Shown here piece after piece: positions 13,779 to 35,099 of a DNA stretch of 64,000 bases. Numbering within the stretch: position 1 is the first letter of the stretch; each line of letters starts with the position of its first letter. A program made the translations under genes and the position numbers. The DNA is from Progne subis subis (taxonomy: Eukaryota > Chordata > Aves > Passeriformes > Hirundinidae). The stretch covers positions 3,420,001 to 3,484,000 of the forward strand of contig JAKJHU010000076.1 of the NCBI GenBank assembly GCA_022316685.1. Reading direction: 5' to 3'. The notes under the pieces were generated by a model, which worked only from the letters and a program-made list of their open reading frames with translations, was not told where the DNA came from and did no database searches.

Positions 13779-14813
13779 GTGAGTCAGAATTGAAAAAAAC
13801 ACTTGCAAGACCTGTCTTGAAATACAGGGTCTCTAAGATCAAGTTACAGGCTGGGAGGTTAAAGGAGCAGTGAATTATGAGCTTTATTATGAAAGTTGGA
13901 GCTTTCTAGCAGCTTGAATCAATGAATTTTGCTCTTTTGAAATGCATTTAGCCACCAAGGTGATGATTTGTATATAATCTTTTGGCTACTTTACTGTATT
14001 AAGATTTCCTGGGCATGCACCTGTAATAAAATTGATACCTTTGTGCATGATGACAAGAACCTGGTGTGGATACTTTGGATTACACTGCTGCTTGTGACTT
14101 TGTGTTGATTTAGAAGAAGTTCTGCTTGAAGTAAATGCTGCTGCCTGAACGGAATTTAACGTGATTGTTTTGAGTCATAACACAAAACATTGAAACAAAT
14201 AGAAATACAATGAGGGATTTTTACAAATTGGAAATGATATATCACAGGTTTCATGTGAATAGGTTTGTAGCACAATAAATACTTGGTGAAACCAGTTATA
14301 TCTCTTCTTGGCTTTCAAGGGCAAAAGGATTAATTTTTTTTTTTTTTCTGCTAAACTTCTTCTTTATTCTCCTTGTCACGTATTGTTAGCACAGAAGTGC
14401 CAGATGTGTTTCCTTTCTGTGGCTAGAGGATATCCCGCTTGAGGGGCTACCAAGTTAATTGGTCTAGAGATGTTATTTTGTAATTGAAAGAAAAGTTGTA
14501 TGTTTCTGGAACAGAGGGAGAAACATGTCAGAGCAACAGATGGTTTGAGAAGCCTCAAGCAATTTTATGTGTAATAGCAAATTCACCTGTAAGTGTAAAT
14601 TCTTCTGGGAATTAATTTGAGATTGTAAGATAGGGAGAGAATCTTTTTCACTGATTGTTGCAGTTTGATGATGAGAGGACTACTGAAATAATTCAGTAGT
14701 TGGTTCTGTTGAGTTTTAACTTTTCAGTGTATAGTCTAGGAAATAATAATCTTCTGGTGTAGATAAGGTTTTAAATTTTGGGTGTCCTGACTTGTTCTCT
14801 TTTTAAAACACAG
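13779..14813 (+). other. SPTLC2: Intron 3
   Basis: 1.0 kb, AT-rich, with a 13-nt T run near 14335-14347. No gene, RNA or mobile element was recognised. The acceptor used by the family is ACACAG at 14808-14813. Confidence 0.88.
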
Positions 14814-14962
14814 ATACACAGGGAGAGTGATAAAAGACATCATAAATATGGGTTCCTACAACTACCTTGGGTTTGCACAGAAGACTGGGCCTTGCCAAGA
14901 AGCAGCTGCTAAAGTTCTGTCCCAGTATGGAGTTGGGGTGTGTAGCACTAGGCAGGAGATGG
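14814..14962 (+). CDS. SPTLC2: SPTLC2 exon 4: start of the catalytic core
   Basis: 149 nt; acceptor CACAG ends at 14813 and the donor is GTAAGT at 14963. The first base completes a split codon with exon 3 and the last base opens the Gly codon of exon 5. It encodes residues about 162-211: [20 protein letters not shown], then the [18 protein letters not shown] stretch. [10 protein letters not shown] and the GVGVCSTR block are hallmarks of alpha-oxoamine synthases (ALAS, KBL and AONS relatives), where they shape the substrate-entry face and the PLP pocket. Bird-like substitutions against human are few (for example RVIKD for NIIKG). A second CAG at 14819-14821 could act as an alternative acceptor, removing 8 nt. 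Confidence 0.96.
14819..14821 (+). other. SPTLC2: Possible alternative 3' splice site that would restore the frame
   Basis: CAG lies 8 nt downstream of the family acceptor. Splicing exon 3 (154 nt as written) to 14822 gives C+GG, AGA, GTG, ATA, in frame with the core. The product would carry about nine altered residues instead of twelve conserved ones around SHDYNW and YTG, three residues shorter. This is computed from the sequence only; no evidence of use is available. Confidence 0.4.
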
Positions 14963-24776
<9,814 letters not shown>

Positions 24777-24903
24777 GAACTGATTGATTACCTCAGGACA
24801 TACTCTCACAGTGCTGCGTATGCAACATCAATGTCACCTCCTGTCGTGGAGCAAATCATTACCTCTGTGAAGTGCATTATGGGTGAAGATGGTACAACTA
24901 TTG
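24777..24903 (+). CDS. SPTLC2: SPTLC2 exon 9
   Basis: 127 nt; acceptor TGCTAG, donor GTGAGT at 24904. It encodes residues 393-434 and the first base of Gly435: [20 protein letters not shown], then [22 protein letters not shown]. In the family the S-x-x-Y-A-T-S segment closes the active site and contributes contacts to the PLP phosphate from the partner chain. Changes from human are mild (Y for H, A for V, GED for GQD). The donor opens the unusually long intron 9. Confidence 0.96.
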
Positions 24904-26343
24904 GTGAGTCATTCTAGCAGTAAGCATGTAGAAAGGGGAAACCAAAAAGAGCCTCTGTCACTTTGAGAGATAATGCATTCAGTGGATGCTTTCATAATTA
25001 TCTATTAGTAATTCTATGGCTGGAATTTCTGGGTAAATAAACCACTTTACAATTCTGCTGGGCAGATCAGCCTAATAACAGCATAAAGAGTTTTCAGTTA
25101 GAGGTAAGTCATCTTAGTCTTGTCTAAGACACACTATTTTCTTGTACTGATTTTTGTTCTCTGTCAAGCTATTCTAGCTACCTTCTTTTTCTTTCCATTG
25201 TCTGTCCTTTGTTATTTGCCCCACTTTAAACAGTGCTTTCAGAGTATTTTGCTGTTGTATCTTTTACAATTGTGTTCTGGTTTATTGCAAGGACAGTGCT
25301 TTCAATTTTCATCTCTAGTATAATTTGATATTTGCATCTCACTTAAAGTAAACATGGAAATGTTTCTGAAATCGCTTTTTACTTGGGGAGCTGGAGGCAT
25401 TTTTCAAAATCAGTGAACTTAATGCACTAGGAGAAGAAATTCAGCATATTTGTCTTTATTTTTTTAGTTTTCCTGTTTCATTATAGCAGTAAGAAGGGGG
25501 AAATTTGTACTACTCTCTGGGCAGTCAAAGTCATAAAGACAGAGCCTTGTGTCTCATTTGTCTATGGGTAGCAGCTTCCTTCAGTTACAGCATGAAGTAA
25601 ATAGCTCTGCCTCGAAACTGAAAAGGTACAGTTTGCAGGTAGGTTACTTTTCCCTTTTCACAGGTAATTAAAAAGTTGTGAGCAGCTCACACAGAATGCT
25701 GATGTACTTTGTTGAGGATCTGTTGGTGGCATTTAGTTTGGAGGTTTTTAGAATTCTAACTGCAGTATATATTGAGTTCTTGGAGTTTGAGGCATCTGGC
25801 CACGAGGTGGTGGTGGTGTATGCTGAAGAAATGAATTGGCTTTTGAACATGCATCATCTGACCAACCAACCTGCTGGAAAAGCTCACTGGAGAAATGACT
25901 TGAGAATTTTCCTTGGTTTGCTTATATTATTTGAGAACAGAGTTAAGTGCCAGCAGTTGGTGTGAGTGGTTGCTCAGTAGAGACATAGTCAGTGAGGCAA
26001 GTACAGCTGGGCAGCAGCCTGTGTCTGTGCTGGCTTTGAGTGCTTCTGAGAGGTCCACGTGAAAGACCTGTGCCAAGAGCCAGGAGGTGACTTCCTGCTC
26101 TCGAGTACAGGTATTAAGCAAACTTCACGCTACACAAAAAGTTGTCTTGCTATAGTCTTAAAAGTAATTGTTTGAGGTTTTTATAGCTGATGATTTGCCA
26201 GCAATCTGTGGTCAGCTTAGGCATTGCTTGTTTTGGGTTTCTTCCAGTATCTGTTTTGCTTAATGAAGCGGGAAGCAAGGAATGTGTAACTGATTTCTGT
26301 TTGCAGTATTTAAACTCAGGCATTTTTGTCTCTTTTTGAGGCT

Positions 26344-26406
26344 ACAGTGTGGTATTTGTTCAAGCCAGGAGAATGGAATTAACTTCCATTCTACACTGTT
26401 CTCCTG
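26344..26406. other. Imperfect nested inverted repeat
   Basis: AGAATGGAA (26370-26378) and TTCCATTCT (26384-26392) form a perfect 9-bp stem with a 5-nt loop. The right arm continues with ACACTGT, whose complement ACAGTGT lies at 26344-26350, and then TCTCCTG, whose complement CAGGAGA lies just before the inner stem. The arms therefore offer competing foldings. Confidence 0.6.
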
Positions 26407-29400
26407 CCATTATGCCAGCAAGATCCATCTGAGCTGAAAGGCAAACCAGATCAGGAACCAATATGGCAAAAAAATAAACTCAAAACATTGTTTTTGTTCT
26501 CACGTTGCTTAGAATGAATGTTGAGTTACATCCTGTTAATTTATTGCAAAGAGGTACCAGAATTCCTAGGGATTCTAATGAGAAAAATGAGTTATTCTGG
26601 TGTTTGATAGGTGTATCATTTCCAAGAAGTCTCTGTATGTCCACTTTCTATATAAGCTTTAGCACTTTTTGTAAGTGATAGATAAAACAGCTGGATAGCC
26701 AGAGCCCTGTCAAATCTCAAAGGATGTCTCAGCTACATGTCTCGTGAAAATGTTACTGGCTTTTTAAGCATCTAAGTCAACTTTGAGTTAAGATAAGCAC
26801 CTCATAGGATGATTTCTGCATGAAAGTGCTTTTCTATTTATTTACTGCAGAGCGCTGTTTCCCAGTCATGCATTTTTTAAATTGCTTTAAGACTTTAGAG
26901 ATAATATTACTTTGTAGACATTTTCTGTGGACAAATTTGGCAAAAGTTCAATTGGGTGAACTAAGCAGCTGATTAGCATGACAAAATTTTTTCAGTTGTT
27001 TAAAGGCTTTGGCTGAAAAATTTCTGTTTGGATTCTGTGAAGTTACAAGTGAGGCTCTGGGGGACCACTTCCTGCAGTTGGTTTGACTATGAACAAATAA
27101 GGAGTACATGGGTGCTGGTAGTAGTTGTTAACTGTGAAAGACAAGTGGAGAAACAGTGTTAAACTGGGTCACTGGTAAGCACCTCTGAACTGACTGTGTA
27201 CTACAAAGATTTCATTGCCTTTAAGTTAGTCAAGCTGAATGAATTGGTAAAGGAAACTGAGACAGGGCAATGGTTTTACAGCAGCACAGGAGTTGGAGCT
27301 GGAATCAGAACAGTAGATGGCTAGCTCCCAACCAAATGTTTTGGACCACAGCTAAATCTTTTAATAGCTTCAAGAATGCTTTCTTGAAAAGAGCCTTTGC
27401 GGCTTCTTTGTCTGCCTGCTTCTGTTTACCACATGCTATTTGTAAAACTTGCTGTCCTCCATGGCATCAAATCTTCGTGGAAAATTGTCATGTCAGATTG
27501 AGATAGTCTGTAGCTGAAGAATAAGTAATAGGAACCAAGTAGTTTTTGAAGATAACAGGGGTTTTGTATATAATATTGCAAGAATATATTGTCTAGGTTA
27601 TTTCTAAATTTAAAGAAGCATCTGAAGACTCTATACTTACAATATAAGGTGTTAAAATTACTAAAACTTTATGTAACTAAAGAAAGTGAATATCTCCTTT
27701 CAGAGGTTTACAGCAAGTTGCCAGTGACTAAATAGATATTGGTAGGAGGCAGCACAGACAAAATACAGAGGCTATGAAAAGCTTCTCTACAGAGAATGTA
27801 AGACATGCTTAAGTGCAAATGTGCTGCCTTAGTTGTTAGAGTAGTTTTTTGTGTCTTGATTTCTATTCAGTTAATCTGTTAATTCTTTGTAAGGTGTATG
27901 CATCTAAGTGACTGTCTTCAATCACCCTGAAGACAGTTTCAGCAGTATAATTATATATGAGTATATTACCTGTTCCTTCATCCAGACTGCAAAAACTATG
28001 CTAACAGCTAAAGCAGTGGCAGAGCCACCTTACGGATTCTTGGTAGTGGTGCTTCCAGTACTGCACCTCCTCTGTGTTATCAGATCAATATTCTGTCTCT
28101 CCGATTTTACTTTGCATTACTTGTCTTGTTCTGTAATTGGATGACCATCATGGGGTCTTAAACAAAATATATTTGATCTGTGATCCCTTTGAGAATTTCT
28201 TCAAAGGAGCAGTCATCCTCACAAGTGTTGAACACATTGAGCATGTAGACTCTTCAGAGAACTCAGGTGACAATGTGCATGAATATCTTGGATATCATCA
28301 CATTTGGCTTTGATATATAGTAGAGCGAGGTAAGCAGGAGGGATGGAGAAGTCTTCTTTCTGCAAAAACAAACTTTTGGAACTGTTTTCCAATTCAAAGT
28401 CTCTGTGGTTGAAAACTTTAATGAGAAAGTGTTGCAGATGCTTGTCAGCAGTTTGGTGAATGTTGCTCTTGCTCTGTTCGGCCACAAAATGAATGAATGT
28501 CAGATAGTTTTGTAGATAAAGGAGCTTTTTAAACAATGATAATAAAAAGACACAATAAGCAGACTTTTCAGGGTCATAGTATATGTACACAAAGATGACA
28601 AATTGATTCTTGGAATGGAATTTTGGAAAGCTGTAGCATAGAGCCACTTGATTATTGCTGTTACTTAAATTGACTGTAGGGAAAATGAGACAGCTTGGTT
28701 CTTGTCATGGTAAATGAGACATTGTTGTGATTTATGATGTTAAGTGCTTGACCTGTCTTGGTGAATTTTTCAGCATCAATGATTTGGTTTGAGTTGAAAG
28801 CTGGATTTTTTTGCTGCTACAGTCTCTCTAGGACTGCGAATCCAGCTGGCTCCTTTCTGTTATTTATATAAGAGCCAGTGATGCATCCTGTACAACTGGA
28901 GCTCTGTTAGCATTGTACCTGAACCACTGTTCAGGAGCCAGCCTGTTTGTTGCCCTGATAACATTGCTGGGGGCAAGTGGAAGAAAATCTTAAGTAACCC
29001 AAGTGTGATGCAGGTAAATCAAAACATGCAGAGTGAAACTAATCTATGTACTGGTTAACCACCATCAGAGGTGAAACTTAGTTTGCTCTCCTGTGTGTTG
29101 AAAACTGAAGATGAGCCTTAAATCCAGGTGTGTTTTAAGTTTCAACTAAAGCTGGTAGTACTAATGGCTTGTAAAAGAGGTGAATTATTTCTTTCCACAG
29201 ACCTTAACTCAGTAATAATAATTATACCTCTTGACATTTGTAATAAGTTTGACTGACTTCCATGTGAGTTTTTGGAGGCAAGTATCCCACACCTAATCAC
29301 AGCACCACACATAGCATGGATAGAATAAGTAGTGGATAGACTTTATCCAAGATGGCTTAAATTTTGACTGAATGTTGTCTTGAGTTCTGTATAGAAATGA

Positions 29401-32400
29401 AGGATTATTAACCAACATAATTCAGTGGAGGTAGCAGCTGCATTGGCCATCTCAGCTGCTTAAACTATTGGTAACAAAAAACTGTTCTTTGAAGGCTGGT
29501 CAGTCAGTTAGCAGCATGGAGTCAGATCGGTATTTGTCTTCAGCACCTCAGTTGTGAAAAGGCAGTAATTGATTCCATCTCATCAGTGAAAACATTAAAA
29601 GAGTTTTAAAAAAATTTTACTCTTGCCATTGCTATGTGCAACAATATTGAGTGAGTTAAATCAGAGGAGGCAGTTAAACCAATTATAACCAGAAGTAATA
29701 AGAATGTACAGCTGTCTGGCAGAGAATTGAGCATAACTGAGCTGTTCAGAATTCAGGACCATTGTTGTACTGTTAATATGCCCAGGGAGAAGCATGCTGG
29801 GAAAAAAGAACCAAACACCAAACCAAGCTTAGATAGTCTGCTTAAATTCTGGAGGAGAAAAGACTGCAGTTAGTATTTTAACTTCCATATGGTTAATCAG
29901 ACCCTCAAGCAAAGATAGGACCTCAGCAGTTCAATCATCTGCCTAATCAGTAGGTTTCTTGAAGCTGGACATTACCTTTTTCTTTCCAAAGACAAACCAG
30001 AAATATATGCAAGTACCAGCATAAGCAGTAATGAAGGAATAGCCCGTGTTTCAGCGCCTAGAATTGAATTTTAAGTAGCTTATGGTATATTTATAAATGA
30101 AGTCTGTGCTTTGCCATTCATTCTCAGTAGTCAATCCACAAATGGAAGCAGTGACTGCTGTTGTACTCCAATGGGGAAATACTCCTTCTTCGGGCTGAGG
30201 CTGAAAACATTCAATTATCATTAAAATCGCTTCATTTGAATTTCCTCCAATAATGCACTTGTTAATGAGGTGTTAAATTATCACCTTGGGAACCTGGGGA
30301 CCAGTCAAAACTAATTTGAGCAAAGTGATTTTTTTTGTTGTTGTTTTGTTTTGTTGCTGCTCTTGAGATTCTCAAGCTGAGCTGGGAAACTGTTGGAAAA
30401 ACAAATACTCTGGGGGTCATAAAGAGTTTCCTGCTTCTCTCCAGGGGTCTAACAGTTTTAAACATCATTCTCTGTATTTGTACTTCCAGCTGAGGATCTT
30501 TTAAATCCAGCTTGTTGCTGCACCCCTACCTCCCTCCCACAGAGCATGGCAAGCTTCCAGAGAAACTGCTTTAACCTGGGCTGGGCAGGAGAAATCTTTC
30601 AGCCTTTGATGCTTTGAAGAGTGTTTACAGACATTAGCAGAGTTGTACCCTTTGTGCTGTACATTGAAATGTGAGAAATCTTCAGTGCCTCTTCTTTTGG
30701 GCTTTATTCATCATAGTGTTTGTATAGCACTTATAAACCTTTCTAAGTGTACACCTGCTTTGTTCTCGTAACATTCTGATTCTTGCTATTTCTTTTAAGG
30801 TAGGAACTGTCATCCTATGTCTTCATAGACTAAACACTGATCTGTCATAGCAGAAATACAACTAGAAATGTTGCTTTGTTGAAGTAATTTAATTTTTCTT
30901 CATTTTTTTGTGCTACATTTGATTTAAAATGTGTGTCTCACTTTTTACTCTCAATTGCAAACCAGGTGCCAGGTTTCTACAGAATGCTGGTGTGCTGCTC
31001 ATACAGAAAAAGGAGAAAATACTGCTAGCAAGTTACTAGTATGTATAGGATATATTGTTAGCAACAGTGCAACTAAAATGCTTATAAATCATTATTATTG
31101 AGGTACAGCATTTTGACAGGAGTAGTCACAGATGAGGTGATGTGCACTCTGTCTTTCTCTGGGTTAGTGTGAAATAGAGTTCATGATTCCTGAGGTGCTA
31201 CATGATATACTAGAGCAGAGTTTTTAGAAAATATCTGAATGACCCACACAAGCACTACCTCCTATCATCACTCCTGGCAACTGCACCAATTTTCTATATA
31301 GAAAAAATATTAGTACTGCAATATTATCTGCAGTATAGAGACTTCTCTGAAGACTATGTAGTATAATTGCCTCTGTCTTCTTTGGAAACAGGCAATAGTC
31401 AGTAATGAAGCCCTTTCTGTGTTAGTTTATGTGGGACTTGCAGCCAGCTGAGCTACTGTCCGTGCCTACTTTAGTGGGTTCTGATGGAAAATATGTTTGG
31501 CACAATGTCAACCAACTCATGCCATTTCACGTCAATGCAGTTGACCTACGACAAATTCCCAAACACAGACAATCTTGACAATCTACAATGTGTTCTTTTG
31601 CTCCTGCTAGAGTGCAGATGTTTGCTAATGTTTCAGAACGAATAAACTTTCTTAGTACAGATTTAATCTCTTAAGGAAGAAGCAGTCTGAAAAACCTGCA
31701 TGCCAATTAATGTGTTTTAAGAGCATATGGCCAGAGGAGAGATTTGAGATTACTTTTGATAAGATTGAGCAGATTCTCAATTTCGATATTGGGGTTTAGT
31801 TCAAGACAAATTGACTTGTCAAGGACAGGATAAACCAACCTATAGGGCTTCTTTCTGCCACAAGTAAGCTTCTCTTAGTGCTCAGGTTATTGCCTAATTG
31901 TTGCATAGTGGAAAAGTTGTGGTTACAATACTGCCTACATGAAGGGAAAATGTGTTACAGAGTATGCATGCTTCTCAAGTTCATGTTGGCTAGCAGCTCC
32001 TAAGATTTCTTAACTGTTTGTCCATAGACACTGGGATTGCAAAAAAAAGGAAGAAAAAAGGCGCCAGTAAAATACTTATGAAGCTTTTTAAGACTTCCAA
32101 GCATGCCTTCCAGCTGGTCAGCTTAATATTGTATCACATAAGTGTGTTGGCAAACTCAGGCTCTAAATGGGCAGCAGAGAACTCATTTGTCCTGCTACTT
32201 AAATCTCTAGAACTAAATACTCTGTGCAAACAGATGTGTCACTCTTAGAGAGTAACTGTACCAGGAGCTGGAAGCAAAGTACCTCCAATCTGAAATGTAG
32301 CTTGTGTTTTCTAAGATTATAGCTGTATTCCTGACAAGTATCCTTTTGTTCAGGACATGGCAGCATAGAGGCAATTGGTGAGTTTTATATGCAGAGCTTT

Positions 32401-34658
32401 GATCTCTCCAAGATCCCTGGAAAACAGGGCTGTTCAGGAAATACAAGTCTGTAAATGTCAAAGGGGAGACAAGGTCCCCAGGGTTTGGGCCTTTTCAGAC
32501 ACAAAGCCTGCTCTTCCACCTGACTGCAGCTCCAGGTGGCAGGATACCAAAAGCTCCTTGCCAAATACAACTTACTAACATGGGAAAGCTCTACACCCTT
32601 GCTGTTGAGATTATTAAAGAGTTTTAGAGAGCACACTGTAGAAGGACAAGTATGGCTGCTATAACATATACAGGCAGATGTGGACAACTGACTTGGTAGG
32701 AAATTTGCAAGCTGTAGTTTTTATCATAAGCTGAACTTGGATAGAAGCATCTTTGATGTCAAAGGAGAAACTTGAAATGTTGTAAAGGACTTCTTATTGA
32801 ATGGATCAAAGTCTTCACAGTAGATGTGTGAAGATGTATTCTGTGAAAGATTCAGGTGCAGCCTTCTCAGTGACTTCATACAAAAGTTTCCTATTGAAAA
32901 AAACAAACTGAACCAGCTTGTTTAGAGTGAAAGTTCTTAATTTTAGGGCACATTAGTAAAAAGTACATACACACTTGCAGCATCCTGTCTGTCCCATTGT
33001 GCCTTGTGTTAGGTGAAATCTGTAGCAATATTATATTGGGTGATATATCAAAGTCCTGTTGAAGGACAGGAAAAACTTTGGAACTTAACGTGCTCCATTC
33101 CATAAGGTCCTATTTAGTACCACTGATGAAAAGCAGTTATTGAGGACTATTCTGTTCTCTTTCTCTAGCCCTTAAAAGATTCTTCTATGAAGAGACATAG
33201 TAGAAAGTAGTCTGTCTGCCAGGCTGCTTTCCTGGATTGTCAGACTAACACAGAGATAAATATTACTCATAGTACCTTACAGTATGAGTTACTGGTCAAA
33301 GCATACTTCTGTGTAGGATCTCATTATCTCTAGCTCACATGGAGACTGTTTCATAGGACTCTTGGTATCCTTTCTTTATAGAGCTGGCTTCTATTCAGTT
33401 TGGCCAGAAGATGGTACTTCAGTGTTTATGGCTGCCACCTCCCAAAGGAGTTTGCCAAAGAGTACAGTAGTCAAACACATCCCATCCCTCAGGTGGTACC
33501 CCCTCAGGGATACCTCACTATCCAGGCAAGAGAATGGATGCCCTAGCTCTATTTGTTGCTTTCTAGATGAAGCTCATTATTTCTAACCAAAGCTGGCTAT
33601 TTCTAACCAAGGGTGGACACTTTATAGCTGGCTGGTGTCTTTTCCAGTGAATAATAAGCCTTGCTGTGCTAGAACTTGAGCATTAATCCAGCTGCTTTAG
33701 CAGCAATGCTGTTAGAAGCTTTTAAGGTGTTGACATGGAGTGTAACCAGTCAGTGTGACCAGCTGCTTTTGTATCTTGCTGAATACTGTTTCTTGCACTT
33801 AGAGTGTTCCTATCTGATTTTGAATTTAAGAGCAGCACTTCAGTATGTGGCTAATGCAGCTGCAGGGGATGAGGGAGAAGACTGTTGCTAGTCATCTGCA
33901 GTTAATTTGTACTGTTTCTTAGTCTACCTTAGCCTGATTTATGTGGCGTACAAATCCCTCTATTTGGCTGAACTGACTTCGAGTTTTAGAAGAATAGATT
34001 ACGACCTATGGATATTGTAAAGCCTTGTGCTTTTATACTCGTTTGATATACCATTCAAAAAACAATGCAGGGGGAAAAAAAAAATCTAATTTTTATGACC
34101 AGCTAGCAAGAGTTCCATAGGGAAGCTAGTGTATTAAAGCTCAGTTAGAAGAGCTACTGAATTACTCCTCTGAAGCTGAGTACTTGGCTATCTTGTCCAG
34201 TCTATGGATTCTGTTTGTAAACTTGTTAGAGATGTGCCTAATGGCAGGATAAATATACTGACAAACTAAATGTTAGTACTGTTAATAAATAATAACTTTT
34301 CCGTGAAACTACACAGACTACACTTCACTACATTTCCCAGAAGACTATTCTTGTATTTGAGAATTTTGGGGGAATTTTGCTTTATTTTCTGAATGCAGCA
34401 GAGCTAATTCTTTCCCAAGTTTGGCTTTGGGAAGTGTTTCTGGTTAACACAGGTCAGTCAGAGACATTGGGTGTGGTGGTCAGGCTCTTCATCTTTTCTA
34501 ACCCGATAGCTTTGGCTATAACCTGTGTTTTGTGCAGTCATTTTTATAGGATTTTAATACTTTTCATTTTTATAATACTTCATACTTGCACCTTCTTCCT
34601 TGATTACATTTTGAGAGAAGTAGGAACAGTTTGGGGTAGAAGAAGGCTACATGGCCAC

Positions 34659-34910
34659 TTTGGGGGTTTTTGGTTTGTTTTGTTGAGGTTTTTCTTGGTT
34701 GGTGTCTTTTTTGGGGGGGTTGTTTTGTTTTTGTGCTTTGGGTTGTTTTTTTGGGGTTTTTTTTTGTTTGTTTGTTGTTTTTTTTTTTGTGGACTTTTTT
34801 GTTGTTTTTTTTGTTTGGTTTTGGGGTGTGGTTTTTTTGTTTTGGTGTGGGGGTTTTTTTGGTTGGTTGTGGCTTGTTTTGGTCTTGTTTTGGTTTTGTT
34901 TTTTGAGGGG
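34659..34910 (+). repeat. 250-nt G/T-only tract (C/A on the other strand)
   Basis: Long T runs alternate with G runs of 2 to 7. A and C are nearly absent over about 250 nt. An open frame of 199 codons through it (34377-34976, rich in F, V, G, C, W) is a product of the composition and not a gene. G runs are mostly spaced too far apart for a classic quadruplex, but R-loop or other non-B structure is possible on transcription. The tract ends exactly where repeat copy A begins. Confidence 0.85.
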
Positions 34911-35099
34911 ATTTTCTCCATTAGGAAGAAGGCTTTAGTAGCTTGTAGCTACTTGATTCTGGATATGGTGTCCTAATATGCTGGTTGAATCCGTAGATTT
35001 TGGTACTTTATCAACTTGAAAATTTTAGTACCAAGGGAAACCTGTGTAAAGTGTTATATAGATTAAAAAAAAATCCACTACGAGTGTTTGTCTTGTCTA
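34909..35099 (+). repeat. Dispersed direct repeat, copy A
   Basis: This copy is about 85-90 per cent identical by eye to 37284-37482. Shared landmarks in order are TCCATTAGGAAGAAG, GATTCTGGATATGG, TTTTGGTACTTTATCAACTT, AGTACCAAGGGAAACC, an A run, then TCCACTAC and GTGTTTGTCTTGTCTA. The pair TTGGTACT and AGTACCAA forms an 8-bp stem. No terminal repeat or coding potential is visible. Family not recognised. Confidence 0.85.

Noticed and set aside
34659..34910. Internal telomere repeat
   Set aside because: T and G runs are irregular and the TTAGGG unit is absent.
34377..34976. 199-codon open frame, the longest in the window
   Set aside because: It runs through the G/T-only tract; the F/V/G/C/W-rich product and the long lysine/proline-rich frame on the other strand are forced by base composition.
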